NCBI GenBank assembly: GCA_002419135.1
Contig: DIFM01000002.1
Span: 1 to 54,971, forward strand
Length of the DNA stretch: 54,971 bases
Origin: Dehalococcoidia bacterium UBA5748
Lineage (GTDB): Bacteria > Chloroflexota > Dehalococcoidia > Dehalococcoidales > UBA5627
Direction of reading: 5' to 3'
Below, one piece after another: positions 23,461 to 31,178 of this stretch. The notes beneath the pieces were generated by a model. That model did not search any database, had not been told where the DNA came from, and saw nothing but the letters and a program-made list of their open reading frames with translations. The translations under genes were made by a program, and so were the position numbers. Numbering within the stretch: position 1 is the first letter of the stretch; each line of letters opens with the position of its first letter.

Positions 23461-23853
23461 TTATTTTCTCCATAATAAATATAGCAGTAGTATACAGATA
23501 CTTATTTCAGCTGCTAAAAGCATGAGCGCCATCGGTACACTGATTGGGATATTAGCTTCGAGTGATGGAATAAAACGATAAGCATGGATAATACCACTGA
23601 TTAAAGCAGCAACTAAAATAGCGGAAAGGCCGATTTTAAAAGGAGGTGATTTCAATTTAGTGAAGTCCGGATTGAATGTGAAATAGATTATTGTAATATA
23701 TACGCCAAGTACTGCCAGAATAATAAGAATGCAAATTATAAAGGTTCCCGGGGCAACTGCTATTCGCAATTCCCATGCCATGCGCATTATCAACGCAAAA
23801 GCAGCCAATGTCACGGAAGTTAAAAACCACAACTTTAGTGTAACGCTTCGCAC
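23461..23853 (-). CDS. Four-helix membrane protein, unknown
   Basis: A 130-residue hydrophobic protein with four predicted transmembrane helices (about 7-24, 35-58, 72-92 and 104-127) and short loops. No family motif is recognised. The GTG start at 23853 has GGAG about 10 nt upstream. It converges on the lipoprotein gene with a 45-bp gap and is 60 bp downstream of nothing on its own strand except the divergently spaced PEBP gene. Confidence 0.6.
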   Translation of the reverse strand: MRSVTLKLWFLTSVTLAAFALIMRMAWELRIAVAPGTFIICILIILAVLGVYITIIYFTFNPDFTKLKSPPFKIGLSAILVAALISGIIHAYRFIPSLEANIPISVPMALMLLAAEISICILLLYLLWRK

Positions 23854-23912
23854 TGTTTATTATCTCCGATAATACGGTAGCTTAAATAACTTTATTATAG
23901 CAAAAAATATTT

Positions 23913-24377
23913 TCAACGCGTTCTCTGATATATACCGGTTATCATTGCAGATGCAAGTATATGTCTTTGCAGAGCCTCTAGTACTTCTTTTCTGTTTGCT
24001 CCGGGTTTTGCGTCAATCATCTTATCCAGGGCATACAAATGGAACTGGTATCGATGAGCCGGTCCGGGAGGCGGATAGGGTCCGTAATATCCGATTTTTC
24101 CGGCGGTATTCTTGCCCTGCATTGAACCATCTTCCAATAAGAGGTTTGTTTTAACGGCTTGCGGAAGTTTGTTGCTCTCAGGTGGGATATTAAATATTAT
24201 CCAGTGCGTAAATAAGCCTGTAGGAGCATCCGGGTCATCCATAATAACAGCAAATGATGCGGTATTTGATGGAATATCAGTCCAGTAGAGGGCGGGAGAT
24301 ATATTCTGTCCTTCACCGGTGAACATAGCCGGTAAAATTTCATTATTTACAAAGTCAGGGCTGGATATAGTTAACAT
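23913..24377 (-). CDS. YbhB/YbcL-family PEBP protein (Raf kinase inhibitor-like)
   Basis: A 154-residue phosphatidylethanolamine-binding-protein fold. Diagnostic motifs are AVIMDDPDAPTGLFTHWI (the DPDxP plus HW anion-pocket residues) and GYYGPYPPPGPAHRYQFHLY. Bacterial members have no firmly known substrate. RBS GGAGGAGGG precedes the ATG. The HAD gene lies 25 bp upstream on the same strand, so the two are likely cotranscribed. Confidence 0.92.
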   Translation of the reverse strand: MLTISSPDFVNNEILPAMFTGEGQNISPALYWTDIPSNTASFAVIMDDPDAPTGLFTHWIIFNIPPESNKLPQAVKTNLLLEDGSMQGKNTAGKIGYYGPYPPPGPAHRYQFHLYALDKMIDAKPGANRKEVLEALQRHILASAMITGIYQRTR

Positions 24378-24402
24378 AATAACCCTCCTCCCTAAAATAC
24401 TG

Positions 24403-25101
24403 CTATAGAAGGTCGAAAAGCTGCTCCAGTTTATTTATTCTCGGCTCTTCAATGCCATCGTTTTTATAATAGTCTGTGCGGTCCAGTAAAACACCGGACA
24501 TACCGGCATTCATAGAGCCCAGCACATCTACTTTATACTGGTCTCCTATAAATAATGCTTCTTCTGCTTTAATTCCGGCTTCTTTAGCGGCCGCCTCGAA
24601 AATTTCACGGTGTGGTTTGGTGCAACCGGCTTCCTGAGAAGTAACAATTATATCAAGGAGTGTTTTGAGTTCTAATCTTTCCAGCATGGAAGTAATGTCT
24701 TTATCGGCATTGGAAACCAGCCCGGTTATTAGACCTCTATCTTTTATTGCAGTAAGTGTGGGAATTACATCGTCGTAAAGAACCATCTCATATTTATAAT
24801 TCTTCATTTCAATCAGCATATTGGATATCAGCTCTTTGGTGGGGGTGATTCCTGCTTCTTGTAAAAGCACTGCTTCGTATTGTGCCCAAAGGTTCTTCTT
24901 ATCTTCATCGCTGCGTTTGGCAAGTGCAAGCTTGGCATTCTCATCATAAAAGTACTCATCTGCCGCGATTATAGGAACAGCCAATTGTTCCGGTGTTAAC
25001 TCATAGCCGAACTTTTTTAGTGAATTTGCCTGGCTTTTTTCTCTGGGCGGGTTATAGCAAATGAGGGTATTGTACATATCGAAAAATATTGCTTTTATCA
25101 T
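24403..25101 (-). CDS. HAD-superfamily hydrolase with DxY motif
   Basis: A 232-residue HAD hydrolase with the four conserved elements: nucleophile D8 in FFDMYNTL, Ser/Thr motif GLVSNAD, Lys in GCTKPHREIF, and the acidic motif FIGDQYKVDVLG. The residue two after the nucleophile, Asp in phosphatases, is Tyr10 here, as in the DAYGT motif of L-2-haloacid dehalogenases. A dehalogenase is possible but unproven; many FDxYNTL proteins are uncharacterised. A consensus-like promoter with an overlapping near-palindrome lies upstream, so the gene may be repressed. Confidence 0.85.
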   Translation of the reverse strand: MIKAIFFDMYNTLICYNPPREKSQANSLKKFGYELTPEQLAVPIIAADEYFYDENAKLALAKRSDEDKKNLWAQYEAVLLQEAGITPTKELISNMLIEMKNYKYEMVLYDDVIPTLTAIKDRGLITGLVSNADKDITSMLERLELKTLLDIIVTSQEAGCTKPHREIFEAAAKEAGIKAEEALFIGDQYKVDVLGSMNAGMSGVLLDRTDYYKNDGIEEPRINKLEQLFDLL

Positions 25102-25124
25102 AACGCTCCTTATTAAGTGAGCCT

Positions 25125-25163
25125 ATTTTAGCTTATTGTTAAATGTTTTGTAAAGGTTTACAA
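25125..25163 (-). promoter_or_regulatory. Promoter with overlapping operator-like palindrome (HAD gene)
   Basis: On the minus strand TTTACA (25154-25149), 18-nt spacer, TAAAAT (25130-25125), 24 nt before the HAD start codon. The -35 is buried in the near-palindrome TTGTAAAGGTTTACAA (25148-25163; arms of 7 bp, GG centre). A dimeric repressor bound there would block RNA polymerase. Confidence 0.55.
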
Positions 25164-25270
25164 TCCTAAAATCACAATTCCTGTCAGTATTAACTTATTC
25201 AGTTGTAATCCAATTTGAATCAATCAAAATTATCTTGTATAAACCGGTAGTCAATAGCTGTTTTTACAAA

Positions 25271-25300
25271 TTGACTTAAACTGTCCTGTATTGTTATCAT
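25271..25300 (+). promoter_or_regulatory. Promoter of lysA (probably leaderless)
   Basis: TTGACT (25271-25276), 18-nt spacer, TATCAT (25295-25300). The expected transcription start is at or next to the A of the ATG at 25307, and no Shine-Dalgarno precedes it. Confidence 0.6.
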
Positions 25301-25306
25301 TTAAAT

Positions 25307-26617
25307 ATGAATACACAGCGAATGGCACTTTTTCCAATCAAAACAGAAGTCAGTAAAGATGGGCACCTGGTAATAGGTGGATGCGATACGGTCAAGCTGG
25401 TAAAAGAGTACGGTACCCCTTTGTATGTGTTTGATGAGAATACACTGCGTAATATGGCTCGTGAGTTTAAAGATGAGTTTACCCAGAGGTATGAAGATAC
25501 CAACATTGTCTATGCAAGCAAAGCATTCCTGAGTCGTTGGACAGCTTCAATATTAAAAGAAGAAGGCATCGGTTTGGATGTAGTATCCGCCGGTGAGTAC
25601 TCGATTGCCGAATCGGTTGATTTCCCCAAGGATATGATATATCTGCACGGCAATAACAAATCGGTTGAAGAATTAAAGACAGCGCTAAGAAATCGGTTTG
25701 CCCGTATCGTGGTAGATGGATTTGATGAGCTTAAACTATTGGCAAAACTGGCAGAGGAAATGGCGTGTATGCCTGATATACTTCTGAGGATTACGCCTGG
25801 AGTGGACGCTCATACTCATCAGCATATAACTACGGGTGTTTCCGGGAGCAAGTTCGGTTTTCCGTTGTTTGATGCCCCCAAAGCTGTTTCAATGGCAATG
25901 TCGCTGGAAAGTCTGAATCTGGTCGGGCTGCATTGTCACATCGGCTCGTTAATCAATGAAACACAGCCTTATATGGAAGCGATTGACGTTATGCTGGATT
26001 TTGCCGCTCAAATGGGTGAAAAATATGGATTCGAACTGGAAGAACTGGATATCGGCGGCGGTTTCCCTGTCAGATATACTGTTAATTCCCCCAATGTCAG
26101 AATTGCAGATTATGCAGAGGCAATAGTGTCTAGGTTGATAAGCAGGTGCAACTCACTCGATATATCATTACCTTTGCTTACCATTGAGCCGGGAAGGGCT
26201 ATAGTAGCACGGGCAGGAGTGGCTCTTTATCAGGTTGGTATGACCAAAGATATTTCCGGCTTGAAGCGTTATGTTTCAATAGATGGAGGTATGGCTGACA
26301 ATATTCGCCCCGCCCTATATCAAGCGGAGTATGAGGCAGTACTGGCAAACAAGGCAGATGAAAATGATATTGAAGTGGTTACAATTGCCGGAAAATATTG
26401 TGAATCGGGAGATATTTTAATAAAACAAATTAAGCTGCCGATTGTTACCTACGGTGACATTGTTGCCGTACCGGTTTGCGGCGCTTATTGCCTGCCTATG
26501 GCAAGCAATTACAATGCATCATTGAAACCGGCTGTTATAACGGTAAAAGAAGGGACTGCCCGCATTATTCGCCAGCGAGATACTCTTCAAGACCTTATCA
26601 GAAAAGACCTGTTATAG
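25307..26617 (+). CDS. lysA: Diaminopimelate decarboxylase
   Basis: PLP enzyme that decarboxylates meso-diaminopimelate to L-lysine, the last step of lysine synthesis. It is an alanine-racemase-fold decarboxylase of 436 residues: VYASKAF carries the PLP Lys, HCHIGS is in the barrel, GGGFPVRY is the phosphate loop, EPGRAIVA binds PLP, and CESGD contributes the second-subunit catalytic Cys. The start at 25307 appears leaderless; M6 at 25322 is the only close alternative and also lacks an RBS. First gene of lysA-holB-PSP1. Confidence 0.95.
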   Translation: MNTQRMALFPIKTEVSKDGHLVIGGCDTVKLVKEYGTPLYVFDENTLRNMAREFKDEFTQRYEDTNIVYASKAFLSRWTASILKEEGIGLDVVSAGEYSIAESVDFPKDMIYLHGNNKSVEELKTALRNRFARIVVDGFDELKLLAKLAEEMACMPDILLRITPGVDAHTHQHITTGVSGSKFGFPLFDAPKAVSMAMSLESLNLVGLHCHIGSLINETQPYMEAIDVMLDFAAQMGEKYGFELEELDIGGGFPVRYTVNSPNVRIADYAEAIVSRLISRCNSLDISLPLLTIEPGRAIVARAGVALYQVGMTKDISGLKRYVSIDGGMADNIRPALYQAEYEAVLANKADENDIEVVTIAGKYCESGDILIKQIKLPIVTYGDIVAVPVCGAYCLPMASNYNASLKPAVITVKEGTARIIRQRDTLQDLIRKDLL

Positions 26618-26640
26618 ATGACAGAAATCGGGGGTTAAAA

Positions 26641-27672
26641 ATGTGGAGAGTAATCGGGCAAGAGAAAGTTTTACCGATACTTCAAAATAACATATCAAAA
26701 CACAGCCTTCCTCATGCCATTTTAATTTCCGGCCCTCCTCATGTGGGGAAGATGACGCTTGCTGTGGATATTGCGCGGGCGATAAACTGTGAGAGAGATG
26801 ACCCACCCTGCGGAGAATGTGAAGCATGTCTAAAGATTGAGAATGGTAAACATTCCGATGTTCAGGTAATCTCCTTGATTTCACAAAACAACGATAGTGA
26901 AGAGAAAACGCGTACCGAAATCAGTATTGATGATATCAGGCAGATACAGCATATGGTTAGTTTGCCTCCTTTCGAGGGTAAACGTAAAGTATTTATTATC
27001 GAAGGCGCGGAAGTAATGTCAATGGAAGCCGCCAATTGTCTTCTAAAGACACTGGAAGAACCGGTAACACAGTCAGTCTTTATCCTTCTAACCACCAATA
27101 TCGGTCTTATACCTGAAACTATTGCATCGCGTTGTCAGGAAATCTCTTTGCATCCGATAGCGGCAACGATAATAGAAAATACTTTGCTATCGGTCTATGA
27201 TATAGATAAGGAAAATGCTTCCTTAATAAGCAGGCTCAGCAGTGGGTGCTTCGGTTGGGCAATATCAGCAGTGCAGGAAGAAAAGTATCTGGAAAAATAT
27301 TACGAAACAAGAAATAAGGCAATAGAGATTACTACGGCCGGATTACATGAGCGTTTTGTTTATGCAGCAACTTTGTCGACTCAATTTGCCAGGGAAAGGG
27401 CGATTGTTTATGACGTGCTGGATATTTGGCTTAATGTATGGAGAGATGTGCTGCTATTAAAAATCGGATTGACGGATTCAGTAAGTAATATAGATCTCTC
27501 GCAGCAGCTTGAGCAATGGGCTGAATGTATGGATATATCCGATATTCGGTGTTCTATCCAGGCGATACAGGAAACTAGGATTAAGCTTAATCTAAACGCA
27601 AATTCAAGATTAGCTTTGGAAGTAATGATGCTTGATATTCCTGTTATAATAGGGGATATTGTTAAGAGGTAA
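26641..27672 (+). CDS. holB: DNA polymerase III subunit delta-prime
   Basis: Clamp-loader AAA+ subunit of the replicative polymerase, 343 residues. Features: SGPPHVGKMTLA (P-loop region), a zinc module with four cysteines (CERDDPPCGECEAC), LLKTLEEP, and the SRC motif in IASRCQEISLHP. A longer frame overlaps the end of lysA by 142 nt but is rejected: the ATG at 26641 is preceded by GGGGG and begins the family-typical MWRVIGQEKV. It is followed 5 bp later by the PSP1 gene, the same holB-yaaT order as in Firmicutes. Confidence 0.93.
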   Translation: MWRVIGQEKVLPILQNNISKHSLPHAILISGPPHVGKMTLAVDIARAINCERDDPPCGECEACLKIENGKHSDVQVISLISQNNDSEEKTRTEISIDDIRQIQHMVSLPPFEGKRKVFIIEGAEVMSMEAANCLLKTLEEPVTQSVFILLTTNIGLIPETIASRCQEISLHPIAATIIENTLLSVYDIDKENASLISRLSSGCFGWAISAVQEEKYLEKYYETRNKAIEITTAGLHERFVYAATLSTQFARERAIVYDVLDIWLNVWRDVLLLKIGLTDSVSNIDLSQQLEQWAECMDISDIRCSIQAIQETRIKLNLNANSRLALEVMMLDIPVIIGDIVKR

Positions 27673-27677
27673 GTGTA

Positions 27678-28715
27678 ATGTATGAAAATGATGGAACGAG
27701 CATAGATAAAAATAATAATAATTCATCCGAGGAAATTTCAGAGTCCGCTCATGAAGAGCATGGAGTAAGCACAAATCAAGATGTTATAGATCGGGATATC
27801 ACGGAAACACCGCCGCAAGCAGATACGGAGCTAACCGACACGCTTATGGTAGATGTTGTCGGCATCAGATTTAAGAAAGCAGGCAAAGTCTATTCCTTTG
27901 ACCCCTGCGGTTTTGAGCTTAAAACAGGTGACAGCGTCATAGTTGAGACTGCTCGCGGTATGGAAGTCGGGCAGGTAGCGCGTAATGTTGTTAAAGTCCT
28001 CGAAAGCATGGTGAATAAGCCTTTGAAATCGGTTGTAAGGATGGCTACAGAGGAAGATATGGAAAACGCAGCAAGGCTGAAGGCAAAAGAAGATGAGGCT
28101 TTGATGGAATGCGTAGAGACAGTAAGAAGAATGAATATCCCGATGAAGCTGATTTCTGCTGAATATAACCTGGAAGGGAATCATCTTACCATTTTCTTCG
28201 GCGCCGAGGGCAGAATCGATTTCCGCGAACTGGTGCGCGAGCTTAGTCACAAGTTAAAGACACGCATAGAGATGAGACAGGTGGGGCCTCGTGATGAAGC
28301 CAAGTTAATCGGTGGCTACGGAAGGTGTGGCCGTCCGCTATGCTGTGCCACCTTTTTAAATGAGTTCAATCCGGTATCTATCAAGATGGCAAAGGAGCAG
28401 AACCTTCCGTTAAATCCTATGAAAATATCGGGCACCTGCGGACGTTTATTGTGCTGTCTGGGATATGAATTCGAGCAATATCGTGATATGAAGAAGGAAT
28501 TATTGAAAAACGGTGAGAATATCCAGACATCGATGGGCTCTGCAGTAGTGGTTGGAGGTAACCCGTTGAAAGGCACTGTATTATTGGAAGTGGAAAGCGG
28601 TGCCAGGGTGGAGATGGCAATGAATGAGATTGCATCAAAAAATCAAGAAAAAGAAAAAGAGCAGGAGAAAGGAAAGGAACAGGAGCCAAGGAGGCGCCGC
28701 AGAAAAAAACGCTAA
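27678..28715 (+). CDS. PSP1-domain protein (YaaT/RicT-like)
   Basis: A 345-residue protein with an acidic N-terminal extension (1-50), the PSP1 core (VVGIRFKKAGKVYSFDPCG, GMEVGQVARNV, and the cysteine-rich YGRCGRPLCCATFL and GTCGRLLCCLGYE), and a basic C-terminal tail (EPRRRRRKKR). In B. subtilis the YaaT homologue acts in a Y-complex with YlbF/YmcA that can bind FeS clusters and affects RNA processing; neither partner is seen here. The conserved cysteines are intact. Same operon as lysA and holB; a terminator follows. Confidence 0.92.
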   Translation: MYENDGTSIDKNNNNSSEEISESAHEEHGVSTNQDVIDRDITETPPQADTELTDTLMVDVVGIRFKKAGKVYSFDPCGFELKTGDSVIVETARGMEVGQVARNVVKVLESMVNKPLKSVVRMATEEDMENAARLKAKEDEALMECVETVRRMNIPMKLISAEYNLEGNHLTIFFGAEGRIDFRELVRELSHKLKTRIEMRQVGPRDEAKLIGGYGRCGRPLCCATFLNEFNPVSIKMAKEQNLPLNPMKISGTCGRLLCCLGYEFEQYRDMKKELLKNGENIQTSMGSAVVVGGNPLKGTVLLEVESGARVEMAMNEIASKNQEKEKEQEKGKEQEPRRRRRKKR

Positions 28716-28739
28716 AGGCAAAAAGTAATTAAAAATTGG

Positions 28740-28763
28740 GAGGGGCTGAACAGCCCCTCTTTT
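28740..28763 (+). terminator. Intrinsic terminator after the PSP1 gene
   Basis: GAGGGGCTG (28740-28748) pairs with CAGCCCCTC (28751-28759), followed by TTTT; strong GC-rich hairpin 25 bp after the stop codon. Confidence 0.88.
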
Positions 28764-28785
28764 CATTTGTAGTATAATTAATGAT

Positions 28786-28959
28786 ATGGAATATAAAGAA
28801 GCAATCACCATATTAAAAACACTGCTGGAGAAACACCCGCTTGATGATAAAGAAAAAGAGGCGGTTATGACTGCGCTTGGTGTTTTAAGTTGGGGCGGGT
28901 TATATGAGAGCAGGTTGAAAGACAGGAAGTCCAGACGGGATAAAAGCGTCGAGTGGTGA
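28786..28959 (+). CDS. Small helical protein, apparently leaderless
   Basis: A 57-residue ORF reading MEYKEAITILKTLLEKH and ending KSRRDKSVEW. It looks like two amphipathic helices with a basic tail (LKDRKSRRDK); I recall similar short hypothetical proteins with KEAI..L..LL..HPL..KEKEAV..ALGVL, some in phages. There is no ribosome-binding site, but a perfect TATAAT at 28773-28778 ends 7 nt before the ATG, as expected for a leaderless transcript; no -35 is recognisable. Function unknown. Confidence 0.6.
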   Translation: MEYKEAITILKTLLEKHPLDDKEKEAVMTALGVLSWGGLYESRLKDRKSRRDKSVEW

Positions 28960-29105
28960 CACAATACTGCATTGCCTTGTAAGTACGATTATAGATTCGT
29001 TGTGGGGCATATTCTGATTTCCGCATCTGAGTGAGGTAACAACATTGCTAGGATTATTTTGTTTTTACTGAGGTTAAACTCGCAAGAATAGCGAGGGCGG
29101 TTATT

Positions 29106-29627
29106 TTACCTGTCGTCGTAAGGTTCCAGGTATTTGTTCCACTCTTTGGTATGGTTTACATAACGGTGCGGTAAATAAAAAGGCAGGTTATTTCGTGGTA
29201 TCCCTGGCTTTGAAAGAAGCTTCATATGGGCTTGTTCGGGGGTTCTTCCAGCCTTGTGCAGATTGCAGGGAATACAGGCGGTAGTGGTGTTTTCCCATGT
29301 ATGTTCCCCACCTAGAGAGCGCGGAATTATATGGTCGATTGTAAGTTGTTTTTCCGCCTTGCCGCAATACTGGCATGTATAGTTATCCCTATGAAAAACG
29401 CCAAAACGGGTAAGCTTTTGCTCTGTGCGGCGTGTTCTTTTTACAAAGAAATCAAGTTTGATAACCGAAGGAATGGGGAAAGTGTCATACGCAGAGTGGA
29501 TAAATCCCTTGCCGTTTTCTAGCATCTCCGCCTTACCCTGAATCATCAAGACGATGGCTCTTCGGGCATGGCAGACACTTAAAGGCTCATAACTCTGATT
29601 AAGTACCAGTACCGGACTATTATGCAT
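29106..29627 (-). CDS. HNH endonuclease
   Basis: A 173-residue protein with a C-terminal HNH nuclease domain: CQYCGK (zinc pair 1), LTIDHIIPRSLGGEHTWEN (DH plus the central Asn) and CIPCNLHKAG (zinc pair 2). The N-terminal part (SPVLVLNQSYEPLSVCHARRA) is the signature of a widespread stand-alone HNH group found in many bacterial genomes, likely housekeeping or repair, not a restriction enzyme. It sits downstream of the replication operon on the same strand, with a 138-bp gap. Confidence 0.9.
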   Translation of the reverse strand: MHNSPVLVLNQSYEPLSVCHARRAIVLMIQGKAEMLENGKGFIHSAYDTFPIPSVIKLDFFVKRTRRTEQKLTRFGVFHRDNYTCQYCGKAEKQLTIDHIIPRSLGGEHTWENTTTACIPCNLHKAGRTPEQAHMKLLSKPGIPRNNLPFYLPHRYVNHTKEWNKYLEPYDDR

Positions 29628-29765
29628 AGCTTGGAGCTCACAATACTTAAAACTGCTTTATTTTAACGGAAAGAACCGTATAAGAGCAAATCAGTCGCTA
29701 AAGACGAAGATCGGTTAAACATTTTACAGTGGCTTGTTTTCAATAGGGTGCGGTACGCTTTATAA

Positions 29766-31178
29766 TTACCTGTTCTTTTTCGTTCTGTTATAAGTACTTG
29801 TAACTCTGCGTGACTTAGATGAAACACTGTCTCCTCTGTAGTCAGGCGCTTCGATGGCAAAGGTAACGCTAATCTTAGGGTCTATAAAGCGTGAACGAAT
29901 CGGACTGTCGATTTCATCGAGCAAACAGCGTGTGGTAATAATAGTCGCAAGTCGCGCATTATAACGCGAGTTAATGACTTGATATAATTTTTCTTTTGCC
30001 CAGGGCGTGGTATTTTGTTCTCCGAAGTCATCCAACACAAGTAAAGAGGTGTTTTTTACCTTTTCAAAAAGCTGATCATATGAAATTTTGCTGTCCGGAT
30101 TGAATGCTGAACGCAAGTGGTCTAAAAATTCCGGAACGAAAATAAAAAGTGCCGGCTGATTTGCCTGATAGCGGTAGTTCACTACTGCCGATGCAAGGTG
30201 TGTTTTACCGCAGCCGGTTACTCCCTGCAGAACAAGCCATCCATCGGGTGACTTTGCAAATTCGAAAGCCAGCCTGTAAACACGCTCCAGGTTCTCTCTT
30301 TGTCCCTGTGGCAAATTAACCCTCTTCCAATCGAAGCTGGTAAAAGTCATATTCTTCTGCAATTCCAAACCATCACCCCAGCCTGTATCCATTGCATTAT
30401 TATCCTGTTCTTCTATATAAAACACATGGCTTAAACGCGCGTCTGTTATGCGGTTTACCAACCGCTCGCCCAGTTGATGTATCGGTGGTGTAGTCGTAAT
30501 TACAGAAGGGAGTTCATTATTAAAACGGTAATTCAATAGCTGGTCCAATTTTTCTTTCGCCCAGGATTTATCAGAATGCGCACTTAAATCATCCAAAATA
30601 AGCAGAGGGGCATTGCGAACCTGCTCAAAGAGCCTGTCATATGTTACTTCGCTTTCTGGGTTGAACGCCGAACGCAGATGGTCCAACAGGTCGGCGGCGG
30701 TAATGAAAAATACAGGGAATCCTCTGCTGATTCGTTCATTTGCTATTGCTGCTGCAATATGGGTTTTTCCGCAACCACTGGGACCGATAAATATAATCCA
30801 TCCTTCAGGGTTAGCTGCAAATTCCTTTGCGGCAATAACAGCCGTTTCAAATTTACGCTGACCGGTGATAGAACCGCTTCTGCCCTGCGGAATCAGGTTG
30901 GCAAAAGTCAGCCTCTTCAATGAACCGATATTGCTGTACTTTTCAAGCACTGTTTGGCGCTGTTTATTGGTATTTTTACGGAGGCATCTGCAGGGCACTA
31001 CCCGGCTGTAATCGGGTTTCCCTGAGGGCAGCATGGGATAAACGAAACCGGATCCTTGACATATAGAACAATCCATTGATATTGATGATTCATTATCAGT
31101 GTTGGACAAATTTTCCGTATTTTCCGCTGGTATACTTTTTAGGGTCGTCTTCTTCAAAATGTCTCCGATATGTTCCAT
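29766..31178 (-). CDS. Tandem double-AAA+ DnaC/DnaI-like helicase loader
   Basis: A 470-residue protein, about twice normal loader length. It has a zinc-binding N-terminus (CSICQGSGFVYP with CRC 23 residues later), then two AAA+ ATPase modules. Module 1: GPSGCGKT (132-139 of the ATG-initiated chain) and LLILDDLS. Module 2: GVTGCGKT (319-326) and LLVLDDFG. The modules align over DHLRSAFNP, SWAKEKL/PWAKEKL and VITT/IITT, so they arose by internal duplication (offset 187 residues). Module 2 ends with IRSRFIDP, the likely arginine-finger region. The start is the ATG at 31178 (GGTAGGAG upstream; a GTG 3 nt earlier is possible); it overlaps the dnaD-like gene by 83 nt. Likely role: loading the DnaB encoded upstream. 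Confidence 0.87.
   Translation of the reverse strand: MEHIGDILKKTTLKSIPAENTENLSNTDNESSISMDCSICQGSGFVYPMLPSGKPDYSRVVPCRCLRKNTNKQRQTVLEKYSNIGSLKRLTFANLIPQGRSGSITGQRKFETAVIAAKEFAANPEGWIIFIGPSGCGKTHIAAAIANERISRGFPVFFITAADLLDHLRSAFNPESEVTYDRLFEQVRNAPLLILDDLSAHSDKSWAKEKLDQLLNYRFNNELPSVITTTPPIHQLGERLVNRITDARLSHVFYIEEQDNNAMDTGWGDGLELQKNMTFTSFDWKRVNLPQGQRENLERVYRLAFEFAKSPDGWLVLQGVTGCGKTHLASAVVNYRYQANQPALFIFVPEFLDHLRSAFNPDSKISYDQLFEKVKNTSLLVLDDFGEQNTTPWAKEKLYQVINSRYNARLATIITTRCLLDEIDSPIRSRFIDPKISVTFAIEAPDYRGDSVSSKSRRVTSTYNRTKKNR

Noticed and set aside
25102..25306. Lysine riboswitch ahead of lysA
   Set aside because: The promoter lies next to the start codon, so no leader RNA exists to hold one.
26476..26640. 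55-codon upstream extension of holB
   Set aside because: It lies in the end of lysA in another frame; the ATG at 26641 begins the family-typical sequence.
29078..29094. CTCGC/GCGAG hairpin as the HNH gene terminator
   Set aside because: Only a 5-bp stem with three T residues after it; too weak to list.
29663..29860. 65-codon minus-strand frame at the end of the helicase loader
   Set aside because: It overlaps the loader C-terminus in another frame, has no RBS and no family resemblance.
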